Of a stretch of DNA of 64,000 nucleotides, positions 12,519-23,661 are shown piece after piece. This stretch comes from Grammothele lineata (taxonomy: Eukaryota > Basidiomycota > Agaricomycetes > Polyporales > Polyporaceae). Numbering within the stretch: the first letter of the stretch is position 1; every line of letters begins with the position of its first letter. The stretch is taken from the NCBI GenBank assembly GCA_002150815.3, contig NDFF03000049.1:1-64000 (forward strand), read 5' to 3'. The notes below the pieces were generated by a model that saw nothing but the letters and a program-made list of their open reading frames with translations, had not been told where the DNA came from and did no database searches. The translations under genes and the position numbers were made by a program.

Positions 12519-14956
12519 TCACGCCTTGTACAGCGTATCCAAGAACGCCTCGGCGACGTGCCCGACCATCGTCGGCCCGACGGGGCTCGACTCGCCCAGC
12601 CCTGCGCACGCGCACGCGGGTCAGCCCACTTTCGTTCTCCTTCTCGCCTTCTCGCCGCGGGCGGCGGGGAAGCGGGGAAGGGAAAAGGGAAGGACGTACC
12701 GTAAAGCATCACCATCGTGCCCTTGCCCTCGGGCTGGAGCTTCGCCTCGCGGATCGCGTCCTTGAGGTCCGCGATGAAGCCGTCCACGATCGGCACGGTG
12801 AGGCGCTGTGTTGAGAGGGACGGGGTCAGGACTCGGAAAGGGCGGAACAGAAAGGTAAACGGAAGTGCCCCCGTCGATAGGCCGAAAAGGGGGCGCCTCG
12901 ACACGAACGCACGAACGGGGGTCCAAACCGAACGCTTAAAAAGCAAAAGCAGACGAAAGAAAGAAAGAGACGCACCGTGACAGCAATATGCACCGCGGGC
13001 GGGTTGCTGATCCCGTTCAGGTGCCAGCCCTTCTTGCCCATCGCGTCGCCGACCTCGAGCACGTTCAGCATCTGGCCGTGCGCGGCCGCGAACGCGACGA
13101 CCGACGCGGGCGGGTTGCCCAGCACGCGCAGCTCTGGGATCTCCGTGCGGATCCGCGAGGCGATCGTACGCGCTGCTGAGACGATGCTCCGGCAGGACTC
13201 GAGGTAGCCTCTGTGGGAGGGCAAGGTGAGCACAAAACTAGGGAGTTCGGCTGCGAGGGTAGGGGAAGACGTACGAGTGGCCCATGTATTGCATGGCTGC
13301 CCAAGTACCAGCGATGAGTGCGCCAGGGCTGAGGGACGACGATTGGTAAGTGTTCAGCCAGAGATGAAAGAACGGCGTACCGCGAGCCGGCAATGCTGGG
13401 GCTGGCGTACACACCGCCCATCCAGTCGGGGTTCACGTAGTACTGGAAGCGGCGGAGGTCCGCGTTCTTGTACATGATCACCGAGTTACCCTGGGATAAC
13501 ACCTGTCAGCAAAACGCACACACGATCAACCTCCTCCACACGCACCTTGGGCGCGAAGCCGTACTATTCAATGGGGACAATTGAGGTAAGCGCAAATATA
13601 GAAATTAGGTGCGCAAAACGAACGTGCCTTGTGAGTGTCGCAACTGATACTGGTAACACCCTGGACGGTGAAGTCGAAGGGCCGGGTAGGGAAACCGGCC
13701 TCCTTGAGGAAGGGCATAATGAAACTGCCCAAGCAGCAGTCGACGTGCATGCCGATGTTATGCTTGTGCGCGAGTTTTCCGAGAGCTACGATGTCGTCTT
13801 GGCACCCGTCGGGGAAGTTGATTGCAGACCCAACGAGCTACGAAGCAACGTAAGCAGCAGTTCTTTCGAACCATTAGGTCAAGTGCACATGCCATAATGG
13901 TGTTGGGGTTGATTGCGCGCGCGACGAGTTTGAGGTCGACCTGACGCGTCTCCTGGTTGATAGGGATGGTGTGCACCTTGATGCCCATGTACGCTGCGCC
14001 CTTGTCAAACGCTGCGTGAGCAGAGATGGGCACAATCCTACATTTATCCATGAGTGAGATTCACGCAAGCGGCCTATGCGCGACGCACATCTCAGGCTCT
14101 GTGATGCCCTTGGTCGCGCGCGCCCAGTCGCGGTACGTCTTGACGGCCATGACGATGGACTCGGTGCCGCCGGAGGTCGTTGCGCCGGCGCCGTTCGGGT
14201 TGTTGTACATCTTGAGCACCATAGCGACAATTTCAGCCTCCATTTTGCGCACGGCGGGGAAGACGTCGGGATGGAGCGGGTTCGAAAGGCAGTACTTGTC
14301 GAACGCAGCGACGATGACCTTCTGCATGTCCTCTCCTCCGTCTAGCATTCGGGGCGTCACAGATGCATTCAGAAAAACCCGAACTACGAAAATAGCGAAA
14401 GGACTGACGATACACCGCGCCCGAGACCTTGCCGTGGCGCCAGTCCGCGTGCGGTCCGGCCTGCTCGTCCATCTTGGCCATCTCGGCGAGGATCCACTCC
14501 GGGTCCTGCCCGCGCGCGGGGAGGGAGAGGTAACGGGTGACGCCGGCGCCCTGGGGTACCATCTTCTTCTCGATGTCCAGACGCGCCTTGCCAAGTTCCT
14601 CATCGACTTTCTTCTTGGCCGTCGGGAAGCGCAGCGCGAGTAGGATCACTTCCTACGAAGATAGAAGTCATAATGCGACGCGTCAGCACACTGGGCTTCA
14701 ATTCGCGCGTGCTGCGCGGCGGCGCGAGGGCGGAGCCGGACGTTTGCAGGAAAGGGGGACGTACCTGGACGACCCAACGGTAGAAATCGCTCGCAATCTG
14801 GAGGATGCCACGGGCGCGCAGATGACGGGTGGCCTTGAGGGTGCGCTTGAGGAGGAGGTAGACGACGACCGCGTTGGTGAAGTTCTGCCAGTAGCTGCGG
14901 CCCGTAGGGGAGAGCACGAGCGCGGCGGCCCTTGCGCGAAGTACGAGAGCGTCCAT
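12519..14956 (-). CDS. DPL1: Sphingosine-1-phosphate lyase
   Basis: PLP-dependent ER-membrane enzyme that splits long-chain base phosphates into phosphoethanolamine and a fatty aldehyde, the exit step of sphingolipid breakdown. Model: complement(join(12519..12601, 12700..12805, 12976..13210, 13275..13328, 13381..13490, 13546..13563, 13628..13837, 13893..14037, 14089..14341, 14409..14652, 14765..14956)), 549 residues, normal for the family. A membrane anchor lies near residues 22-42. Hallmarks: [35 protein letters not shown], and the PLP lysine K348 in SCDTHK, followed by YGFAPKG. One exon is only 18 nt (YGFAPK). Two introns need GC donors (13838-13892, GCATGT; 13564-13627, GCACGT); nearby GT alternatives break frame. 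It diverges from prefoldin 4 across about 410 bp. Confidence 0.95.
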
Positions 14957-15366
14957 CCCGGCAGTCGTGGCGTCGAGTCGGTGTGTGTGCGTCGGTCGAC
15001 GTGCGCGCTGGTGGATGTGGGTGTCAGAGGACGCCGTTCGCGGACGACGTGGCCTGGGAGGTGGTGGTTGTCGACTGGGATCGGCGGGCGCGTGGGCGGG
15101 CTGCGGGAGAAGGGTAGAGAGGCTCCCGGATGGTGATGGTCCAGGGTCCGTCAGACGCGTTAGCACGAATTCCGACTCGACGCCCTCCGACGCACCATCC
15201 ATGACGCATCCGGCCACCCGGCTCCCCCTCGCGGCCCGGCGGCAGCGCTCGACCAAAAAGGATAATCTGCCGCCGGCACGCGGCCGTCGACGCCAATCTG
15301 CACCTCAGCCATCGGCGTCGATTCGGAGAGCATAAACCCGGAACTTGTCCCTCGACCGCCGCCACC
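14957..15366. promoter_or_regulatory. Shared divergent promoter, DPL1 / prefoldin 4
   Basis: The 410 bp between the start codons of the sphingosine-phosphate lyase (-) and prefoldin subunit 4 (+) must contain both promoters and 5' UTRs. No clear TATA box is visible. The region is GC-rich, and I infer it is bidirectional from gene layout alone. Confidence 0.5.
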
Positions 15367-15988
15367 ATGCGCATGGCACGTACGCCGTCGGCCGCGCATC
15401 TCCTCCCGCTAGCCTCTGACACACGCGCAGATATCGCAGGAGGACGAAAATGACGACAACGTCGAGGTGACCTGGGGTACGTTTCACGCGTTCTGTTCCA
15501 AGGAATGCACCCCGTTCAACGGAGAAGAACAGAGGACCAGCAACGGATTAACTCCTTCTCAAAGCTCAACACCAGATTGCGCAACATCCAGGAGAGGATA
15601 GAGGCTCTGAAGGTGCGCCTCGTTCCCTCCTTTCACCCTGCGTGCATACCAATCTCGTTCGTGCATAGGTCGAGAAGGAGGCCCTCGATGATATCTCAAT
15701 GGAGCTCGAGCTCGCCGACGAGGATGAGCCCGTAATGTGCGTCCCTGCTCTTATCTTCCACGTTCCCTTCCCCCTTACGCGACGTCGCGCGCCAGGTACA
15801 AGATCGGCGAGGCGTTCATCCACCTGCCCCACGCACGCGCCATGAAGCGTCTGGAGAGGGATCTAGCGCTCGTCAACGACGAACTCTCCAGACAGAACTC
15901 CAGCGCAGAGCAGTGCGAGAGTACGATGAAGGAGCTCAAGGTCACGCTCTACGCTAAGTTCGGTCGTGCTATCAACCTCGATGAGTGA
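15367..15988 (+). CDS. GIM3: Prefoldin subunit 4
   Basis: Beta-type subunit of the hexameric prefoldin chaperone, which hands nascent actin and tubulin to the CCT chaperonin in the cytosol. Model: join(15367..15375, 15431..15476, 15533..15612, 15669..15736, 15796..15988), 131 residues, the usual size. Conserved blocks are EVTWEDQQRINSFSKLN at the start of the first coiled-coil helix, ELADEDEPVMYKIGEAFIHL in the beta-hairpin region, and a C-terminal helix ending in LYAKFGRAINLDE. The first exon encodes only MRM. Its intron (15376-15430) appears to use a GC donor (GCACGT): the GT three bases further on gives the wrong phase, and reading through meets a stop. Exons 2-5 are firm; the three-residue first exon is inferred. 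Confidence 0.93.
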
Positions 15989-16319
15989 GCTTGCGGGTTT
16001 AGCAGAGTTGTGGAGAACCGACGGACTGTGGTGGTAAAACTGGCTGGGCTCTCTGGTGAGGATGTCCCGTCGATGCTATACATCTGTATTTTTCCGTTGT
16101 ACAAACAAGCGATGAAACGATCCAACCAAATGCAAGTGCTACGAAGCCGAGTCCTCTAACGCCGTAGAGGGAGTGAAGGATGCTACATAATGCGAAAAGA
16201 GCTGAACGAATCCATACCCACACGAACCGCGCTTCCCAACCAAACCAGACAGTTCCCAACACGTCTCGAACAAACAAACGAGTGCCCTTTCTCCTCCCCA
16301 GAAGCCCATCGCCGGCGCC
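15989..16319. other. Convergent 3' intergenic
   Basis: 331 bp between the stop codons of prefoldin 4 (+) and the muskelin-like gene (-). It should hold two opposing 3' UTRs, which may overlap as antisense transcripts. No further gene was seen. Confidence 0.5.
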
Positions 16320-19300
16320 TCAAACCATAAACCCCCCAGGAGTGCTCAACATATCCACCAAATTCGCGTCCGGCTCCCGCGCGCCCTCGTCCACGAACGC
16401 GAGCAGCCGCTCGAACATCTGCGTCCGCTGCCGGTACCGCTCGGGCGACGGCGGGCTCGAGCTCCCCGCGCCCGCTTCGACCTCCGCCGGGTCCGGGTCC
16501 CACCGCACCACCGAGCCTGAGCCCGAACTCGAGCCCGATGCAGACGCAGACGCCTCCGCTGACGCTGCGTCGAGGGCGGGCGAGCTCGGGCGCGAGCGTT
16601 TGCGCGGTGGGGGGCTGTCCTCGCGACTTGTGGTCGCCCCAGCTCCAGCGGCCGACGTAGCAGAGGCAGAGGACGCGGCAGGGCGGGGCGGGGCCGCGAG
16701 GAGGTGCGCGGCGAGGAGGGCGCGGAAGGCTTTGGCCTCGTCGGGGTCGGCGTGGTTCACGACCGCGGAGACTTCCGTCTGGAGGAAGTTGAGCGCCTTG
16801 ATTGGCGGGCCGTCTTCGCACTTCTCGCGGAACCTGGGGGAAGGGGAGCAACGTGCGGTCAGCGAGGGCTGTTCAAATAGAGGGTCTTGTTACGGAGAAC
16901 ATACTGTTGTTGCCTGATCTCGTACACTGCCCGGCGAACGACCTCCTCGTCAGACGGTCTGTAAAGAATGACGGTGGTATCAGCCTGGCATCAAGCATAC
17001 AGCCACGCCAAACACTCACCGGATAACCTCCAACTTCCAGAAATCATCCAACCGCTTATCCCCTCCTTCCACGGGCCTCTGCGTCTCTCCTTCCGCCCCC
17101 GCAGCCCCCGCGTCCGCTTCAGGCTCGTCATCATCGCTATCCCCACCCAACCCCGAGTTGCCTCCATGCATGTACACCGTACCCGTTGCCGCGTCGTACA
17201 CGGCCTGGTGCGCATACCGCGCCTGCGGTAGCTCTGCTGCTGCTCCGTCCTTGCCGCTCGTGAGGGGGAGGATCTTGGACCACTTGCCGGGGACTTCGGG
17301 GCGGTCGTAGCGGTACATCCAGTACGGGGCGTCTGTCTCGAGCACGGGGATCGCGCTGTGCCTTTTCCTTGAGAGACCGCACAACCTGTGAAGAAGAGAC
17401 AACTGTGAGCGCCACAACACAGAACACGAGGGGGTAGCAGACGTACACGTATATCTCGCGCTTCTCCGGATCGATGACCGCGCGCTGGGTGAAGCACGGG
17501 TCGGGGCCGCCCGCAGCGGTGATGTTCGAGAAGAGCTCGGTGACGGTGGACGTGGGGATGTGGAAGGCGTACATGTCCGACATGTACTTGTCGTCCCGCC
17601 TGCCGGCGAATATGAAGAGCGTTTGCGTCTTGGGGTCGAGCACCATGGAGTGGCCTGTACCATACGCGGGATCAGATCCTATACTGATACTGTAGGTGGG
17701 GCAGGTGCGTACCCCATCGTGGTGGGATGAGTGGCCGAGCCGGGGTTCTGTCTGATGCGCTATGAAGCAAGGCCGATGAGTTAGGACGAATGAACAACGG
17801 CGGGAGCGCTTACTCGTACAACTTCCACCTGTCATTCCGAATATCGTAGCTATATAATCCTGAGAGCCGTAAAGAATCTCCTGCCGCGTCGACGACACGG
17901 CCACCAGAGACGTAGATCATCTGCTTCTCGCTGTCTATGACCATCTGGTGGTCCGAGATGAGCGGGGGTCCCCCAGTAGACTGGTTGGGGTAATATCAAA
18001 GTTAGCAAAGCAAGTCGATCCATTGACCTTCTTTACTGACCGGTAGATCCGTGGTCAGCCGCTCCCACTTCCCGGCGTCCGGGCCCCTCGTGTAATACCT
18101 GTAAAAGTCGGAGCACTGTGACGGCCACGCAGAAGCAAAAGGCGCGGCCGTGCTCGCGGCGGCGGCAGCGCGATTCCTCGCCGTCTCCGTGTCAGCAGGA
18201 GCCGCACCACCAGCGCCAACCCCGGTACCCCTCCGCGCATTATGTTGCGCCTCGACAGGCTCCCCGTCCCCAAGGTTCCCCAGGACATAAATCGCGCCCG
18301 CCTTAGCGTCGAACGCCATCTTGTGGCACGAGCGCGGCGTCGGCCCGTCCCGCTCGCGGCCCGTCGCCATGCTCAGCACGCGCCACGCGTCCGCGGCGGG
18401 GTCGTACTCCCACAGGTCGTCGAGCGCGCGCAGGCCGTCCCACCCGCCGAAGAGGTACACCTTGTGCGAGGCGGGGTCCGGGTCCGCGCACATCGCGTGC
18501 CCGCCCCGGCGCGAGGGCGCGTTGCCGTCGCGGTCGAGGGCGCGGATGCGTGTCCAGCGGGCGCGCGCGGGGCAGGCGTGGCGGTAGGCGCTGAGGAGGC
18601 CGGCGGCGGCGCATTCGCGCATCAGTTGCTCGGAGCGAGCCCAGTCGCCGCGCAGGACGAAAGCGTCGTGCAGAGCTGTGACGAGTGGATGCTCGAGAGC
18701 GATGCCGGAGCGGGCGAGGATCTGCGCAACGGGCGTGAGGAAGCGGCGCTGGCGGAGATGTTTGACGATTTGTCGGAGGGTGACAAGCTCGCGGTGCTGG
18801 AAAGGGAAGTTAGATTTGCAAGCGCGTAGCTGTATGACTTGTGCGGTACCTCTTGGTGTGTAGATCGCATTTCCTCGACGTACGGCTCATCGATGTATCC
18901 TGCTAACGAAACATGCCAGATCGACGTGTTGAAGTTGGGACCATGTGAACTGTTGACAACTGAGAGGAAGTATGGTGGCGGTGAAACGCGACAACATACG
19001 TAAGTGGCACAATTTCGACATATCTTGCTGGAATTGGTATGCCCGCATGGCTGGCAGATTTAAGCGTGAAAGTCTCCGCCACAGTGTCGTTCTTCAAGGT
19101 GGCGTGTAGGACCTACAGAAGGTCCTCAGTGGGCGCTCTTTCTGTGATTGTGAACTACACCTACTTCGGTCATGTTGGCCTCATTGAGGCCCAGATACAC
19201 CTTGAAATCTTTCATGTTACATGGATGTACTTCCGAGGCGACCGAGTGTCAGTCTCATACGGTTGTACAAATAGAGCGGGAGCGTGCCTTTGTGATACTG

Positions 19301-19638
19301 GTTGACAGACATATGGTATACTGTCATCACTAGTGAGGGCTAAGCCCGAGAGTATCGGACTTACCTTGCCAAAAGTGATGCTTTCTTCGGACGGAATATG
19401 AGACATTGCATAGGTGAAGTGTGGTGGACACTCAACTAAGTACAGCTAAGCGTTTGAGGCGAAGACGGATCCACTGCCGAGGGTTAGTAGTGGGGACAAC
19501 ACCGCTCCATCTACTGTTCTGGTCTCTGGGCCTGTCGTGGATGATGTTCTCTGGGACATAGGCACCACTGTGCTCCGAGGCGCCTGCGATCTCATACTCT
19601 ATCGTCTCAACTCCTTGCGCTAACAGAGAGCTTGTCAT
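16320..19638 (-). CDS. Muskelin-like discoidin/LisH-CTLH/kelch protein
   Basis: Homologue of muskelin, a kelch-repeat subunit of the CTLH/GID-type ubiquitin ligase in animals. Model: complement(join(16320..16833, 16905..16958, 17020..17385, 17447..17654, 17713..17759, 17814..17980, 18041..18796, 18850..18949, 19000..19112, 19165..19229, 19288..19297, 19365..19384, 19437..19638)), 873 residues, phase kept through 12 introns. Discoidin-like N-terminus at about 1-165 (SGAYVPENIIHDRP, FGKYHKVHPCNMKDFKV), LisH/CTLH at about 170-235 (LRQRRFLTPVAQIL), kelch repeats at about 240-690 (VYLFGGWDGLRALDDLWEY, GHSMVLDPKTQTLFIFAGRR) and a C-terminal helix (FREKCEDGPPIKALNFLQTE). Two microexons (20 and 10 nt) sit in the discoidin part. 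The intron 19230-19287 uses a GC donor (GCACGC). An Ala/Gly-rich insert of about 45 residues breaks one kelch blade. A substrate-receptor role is known for animals; here it is inferred. Confidence 0.92.
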
Positions 19639-20061
19639 GACCACCGATGGCCACGAGGAGTTGGCCAGAGCGTGGGTGGGAGGATAGAAGGGAGATGGAG
19701 GTTCGCGGAAGGGTTACACACTACACAGCCGCCAGCTTGCGTCGCCATCGTCGGAACGATCGCCCTCACGTACGGCTGCCGGTCCGGTACGCCTCCTCTA
19801 TGTGTTCACGCTCGCCATGTCGGGGGAAAACAGCGTGCTCGTGTGCAAGAGCAGCAAGCAGCATGAAGGAACGAGAGATAGTCGATTTACTGGCCGCGTG
19901 CGCCACAAGGGACAGACAAACACGTCTCTGTCTTGGACAGGCTAGACGGTGAGATTCTGATCTCGCCAGAGTCCCCAGCTGATTCTAGATCTGATCCGCG
20001 TTGCTTGCCTCTCCTCCATCTCCTCCTCGTCTCTCCGCTCCTAAGTATCGAACTTCCGCTG
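19639..20061. other. Intergenic between muskelin and HAD gene
   Basis: 423 bp separating two minus-strand genes. It should contain the muskelin promoter and the 3' UTR of the HAD gene. No other feature was recognised. Confidence 0.45.
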
Positions 20062-20709
20062 CTACTTGCTGCCCGACGCCTTGGCCTCCGCGACCGCCTC
20101 CTCGCCAAAGATCTCCCGTAGCGCCGCGAACACCCCCTCCTGCTTCTCAAACACGATCCCGTGAATGCCCAGCTTTCGCGCGGCCTCCACGTTCTCCACC
20201 CTGTCGTCGACGAACACTGCGCCCGCGGGGTCGATTCCTGTCTCCGCAATCACCTTCTCGTACGCCGCCAGGTCCGGTTTGCGCTCGCCCAGCACCGCCG
20301 ACCCGAAGACCTTGTCGAAGATGCTCCAGTCCGTCGGCAGCGTCAGCACGAACTCGTAGTCCGGCAGCGAGATGTTCGACAGCGCGTACACCTTCAGTCC
20401 GAACCGCGCCTTGAGCTCCCGCACGAGCGCGATCAGCTCCTCGTTCGCCCGGAGCGACTCCCGTGCTTGCTTGAACGCCTCGTCCACCACCGCTGGGTCC
20501 ACGCCGAACTCTTTCCCGACGCGCGCGAAGGCCTCCGTCTGCGACATCCGCCCGCGCTCGTAGTCATGCCAAGTCGGTCCGCTCATGATATCCTTGAGGA
20601 GCCGCGGAGAGATTGTAGTGGATGTCTGGGCGGACCACGTGAAGAGGACATCGCCGAGATCGAGGATGAGGGTGCGGAAAGCAGCAGGTAAGCTCTCGGT
20701 CTTGGACAT
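20062..20709 (-). CDS. HAD-superfamily hydrolase (YihX/epoxide-hydrolase-N type)
   Basis: Single-exon 215-residue HAD phosphatase or dehalogenase-like enzyme. Motif I is LILDLGDVLF (nucleophile D17), where the usual second Asp is replaced by Gly-Asp, as in the YihX / epoxide-hydrolase N-domain branch. The helical cap follows. Motif II is the Ser in YALSNIS (about 118), motif III the Lys in GERKPD (about 146), and motif IV VFVDDR (about 166-171). The start ATG at 20709 fits the family length and no splice is needed. The substrate cannot be told from the sequence; small phosphorylated metabolites are usual for the branch. It is one of two HAD genes in this 5-kb stretch, but the two belong to different branches and are not duplicates. 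Confidence 0.9.
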   Translation of the reverse strand: MSKTESLPAAFRTLILDLGDVLFTWSAQTSTTISPRLLKDIMSGPTWHDYERGRMSQTEAFARVGKEFGVDPAVVDEAFKQARESLRANEELIALVRELKARFGLKVYALSNISLPDYEFVLTLPTDWSIFDKVFGSAVLGERKPDLAAYEKVIAETGIDPAGAVFVDDRVENVEAARKLGIHGIVFEKQEGVFAALREIFGEEAVAEAKASGSK

Positions 20710-21991
20710 GGTGGAAGTACGGGGGACGATTGTGTGCTGTGTTACATCGGCGGTACGATAGCTTTGAATCCAATGATTTGACTTGGCCTATGCGTGCGTA
20801 CCTCCATATCTGATGGGCTAGCGCGTCTTTCCGATGGAGGTAGCAAACTTTTGCCAATCGAGTTGTCCTAACTCCCTTTCTCGCTGATGGATCGAGCAGC
20901 TCTCATATTCGAGGTAAAGAAAATGTTGAAGAATCAGGATAGTCGGGGACCAGACGGTTGTACTGTTCCCTGATATGACGAAGTACGTTTGACTCTAATC
21001 TGTGTCTGCAACTCCTCACTCTATTTATCAAACAAAGCCATCGGACAATTGTTGTAGGAACCGTGGCATAACATACACTCCCTTGTTCTCATACTGATGA
21101 AGAAACTTCCCTCAATACAGAACCACGATCGAAAAAGCCCGTCGATTCTACAACTAGGGGTGAGTTCAGCACCACAATGTTGTACTTGTTTAGATAGGTG
21201 CGTGGCGAGCGGACGGCGGACCTTCACGTCATGACGATTGACTGCTAACTAGCTTACTACGACGAATAGTGAATGAGTCGACATTTTGTCGTGTCGGTCC
21301 CGCTCGGTAGCTTTTGCCATAGGCCATGACCAACAAATCGCGCCATTTGCTCCTAAAGCCTGAAATGAAGCAGCGACCCGAACCCTCGCAGTTGTAAGTT
21401 CCATAACATGGGTTGTATCAGTCTATGCGTCCAGTTGACAGATGGCAGCGCGCAGGAGGATTCGCGAAGCTTGATCCTATGACTCGTACACCCACATTCC
21501 GGTCTCGCCCGATGCGGCTTTACCCCGCTGCCATGGGCACACGTCAAACAAGAAACCCCAAAGCCGCTCGAACGCACGCGCGACGGACCCGAGCACTCCT
21601 CGGCCGAGGGGCCGCGCACCCCATCGTTGACCGGAGTACTCCCCAGCCGGGAGGACGCGTACTCCACGCCGCGAGTCGCTACGCCTGGAGCGCATACGCA
21701 CTTGCTGTCCCACTTCTCTCCGGTGTGGGTCGTGACGTCGCGAAGTGTCAAGGCCGGCCAGTTGCGCGTCTTAGGATCCGATGCGGCGATCTTCGTAACG
21801 TACAGTTCGAACCAAGAGCTAGCATCGACACTGCCAGGTGGAAGAGTATAAAGAAGATGATCCTCAGGAACGGTCCTCCAGACACCGACGTCTATCCTCA
21901 TCGACCCTCGAGGACAGCCTAGTAGATAAAGGAAGGTGAGCAATCGAATCGTATTTGTTGAGATTGTATTCATGACAGAGCTCGGCAACAG
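20710..21991. other. Divergent intergenic, HAD / FAD monooxygenase
   Basis: About 1.3 kb between two divergent genes. It should hold both promoters. Long open frames on both strands between 21350 and 21950 show no family resemblance and look like chance in GC-rich DNA. Confidence 0.45.
21846..21852 (+). promoter_or_regulatory. Possible TATA box of the FAD monooxygenase
   Basis: The string GTATAAAG lies about 145 bp upstream of the monooxygenase ATG at 21992. The spacing would suit a TATA box with a 5' UTR of about 110 nt. The only evidence is the motif match. Confidence 0.3.
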
Positions 21992-23206
21992 ATGTCTTCT
22001 GCTCAGACTCCTCGCATCGCCATCGTTGGAGGCGGCCTCGCCGGACTTACCCTCCTCCTCACCCTGGTCAAGCGTGGTGTCCCCGCGACGCTTTACGAGC
22101 GCGATACCGATCCCTTCATGCGCTCTCACCTGGGCGGCACCCTCGACCTCGGCTGGAAGAGCGGTCAGCGTGCTCTCCGCGAGAACGGCCTCCAGGAGGC
22201 CTTCGACGCCAACTCCCGCCGCCAGGGCGACGAATACACGATGACCGACGCTCAGGCCAATGTGCTGCTCCACACGAACCGCGGCACGACGGACGATAAT
22301 ATCGAGAAGATTCGCCCCGAAATCGATCGCAGTGCCCTCCGCAAGCTCCTCCTGGATACCATCCCTCCGGAGCACGTCAAGTGGGACCGCGGTCTCTCCT
22401 CCGTTCGCTCCCTCGGTGGGGGCCAGCACGAGCTCACCTTCGCCAACGGGACCACCACGACCTGCGACCTCGTCGTCGGCGCCGACGGCGCCTTCTCCCG
22501 CGTCCGCCCCCTCCTCTCCCCCGCCGGCGCCGAGTTCTCTGGCGTCACAGGCGCGGAGATCTCGCTCGCCCCGGAGGTCGCCGCGCGCGAGGACATGGCC
22601 GACATCCGCGCGCTCATCGGGAACGGGAGCCTCTTCGCGCTCGAGAACGGCCGCCTGCTAGGCGCGCAGCTCAACAGCGACGGCCGCGTGCGCACGTACG
22701 CCTGGCACCGCGCGCCCGAGGACTGGGCGCTGCCCGCCGAGCCCGCCGCGGCGCGTGCGACGCTCCGCGCGCTGTACGAGGGCTGGGCTCCGGTGCTGCT
22801 CAAGCTCGTCGACCACTGCGACGATAAGGCGATCTACTTGCGTCCGCTTTATGCTCTTCCTGTGGGGCATCGGTGGGATCATGTCGACGGGGCGACACTC
22901 ATTGGGGATGCGGCGCACCAGGTGACGCCGTTCGCGGGCGAGGGAGCGAACTTGGCGATGTTGGATGGGTTGGAGCTTGGGCTGACGGTGGTGGAGAGCG
23001 TCAAGTCGAGCAATTCTGCGGCGGAGAGGGAGGCCGCGATCGCGAAGTGGGAGGAGAAGATGTTCAAGGACGCAGAGGTATGGGCGCGGGTCAGCGCTCA
23101 GTCCATCGCCGACTCTATGTCTCCCGACTCGAAGGTCGCCACGGTTATTGAGAAAGCAGGGGAGTACATGGAGAAGCGTAGGCGTGGGGAGCTTGAAGAG
23201 GAATAG
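21992..23206 (+). CDS. TetX-like FAD-dependent monooxygenase
   Basis: Single-exon, 404-residue class A flavoprotein monooxygenase that would use NAD(P)H and O2 to hydroxylate an aromatic or polyketide-like substrate. Visible motifs: FAD-binding GGGLAG at residues 13-18 followed by YERD; the GGTLDL signature near 48-53, typical of the TetX-like branch; LVVGADGAFSRVRP (DG motif) near 157-170; and LIGDAAHQVTPFAGEGAN (GD motif) near 302-319. The C-terminus is helical and charged. The ATG at 21992 gives a normal N-terminus; shorter starts would remove the dinucleotide fold. No biosynthetic cluster surrounds it, so detoxification or an orphan role is as likely as secondary metabolism. The physiological substrate is unknown. 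Confidence 0.92.
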   Translation: MSSAQTPRIAIVGGGLAGLTLLLTLVKRGVPATLYERDTDPFMRSHLGGTLDLGWKSGQRALRENGLQEAFDANSRRQGDEYTMTDAQANVLLHTNRGTTDDNIEKIRPEIDRSALRKLLLDTIPPEHVKWDRGLSSVRSLGGGQHELTFANGTTTTCDLVVGADGAFSRVRPLLSPAGAEFSGVTGAEISLAPEVAAREDMADIRALIGNGSLFALENGRLLGAQLNSDGRVRTYAWHRAPEDWALPAEPAAARATLRALYEGWAPVLLKLVDHCDDKAIYLRPLYALPVGHRWDHVDGATLIGDAAHQVTPFAGEGANLAMLDGLELGLTVVESVKSSNSAAEREAAIAKWEEKMFKDAEVWARVSAQSIADSMSPDSKVATVIEKAGEYMEKRRRGELEEE

Positions 23207-23661
23207 TTGTAAATTCTCGGAATCTCTATAAGGCGCGACCGGCGTATAATAGCTGCTTTTGTACGCTTGTAAGACTTGGTCAAACCACAGCCGGCGATCA
23301 CACTAGTATCACACGAAAGTGTTGGAAGCGTTGTTATGGATTACGGTGGTGCCTTTCTCAAAGCTTGGGTCCAGATTGTCGTGAGCCAAAATTCACGAGG
23401 CGATGATCACTACTGGTACTGGTCAAACGTGTGACTTAAAGTAATTCAGTTACGTTTTGGCTTGGTGCGATTCCCAAGGTGCTGTAGGCCTTATTTTCGG
23501 TCGTAAAACAGGGGGTTTTGTTCTCGGCGCACAGCGCTTCCTTCTCTGATCATACAACAAGCAAACGATCCCCCTAACTTCATATGGTCAACGTCTGAGA
23601 ATACCAAGTCAGAATCGCCAGTGGAAAGGCGGGGTGGGGCATAAGTAATACACACCTTGAT
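23207..23661. other. Convergent 3' intergenic
   Basis: 455 bp between the stop codons of the monooxygenase (+) and the phosphatase (-). Nothing but 3' UTR sequence is expected, and nothing else was seen. Confidence 0.45.

Noticed and set aside
21353..22429. 358-codon minus-strand open frame
   Set aside because: It runs antisense into the FAD monooxygenase gene and its composition reflects the opposite strand's codons; no domain is visible.
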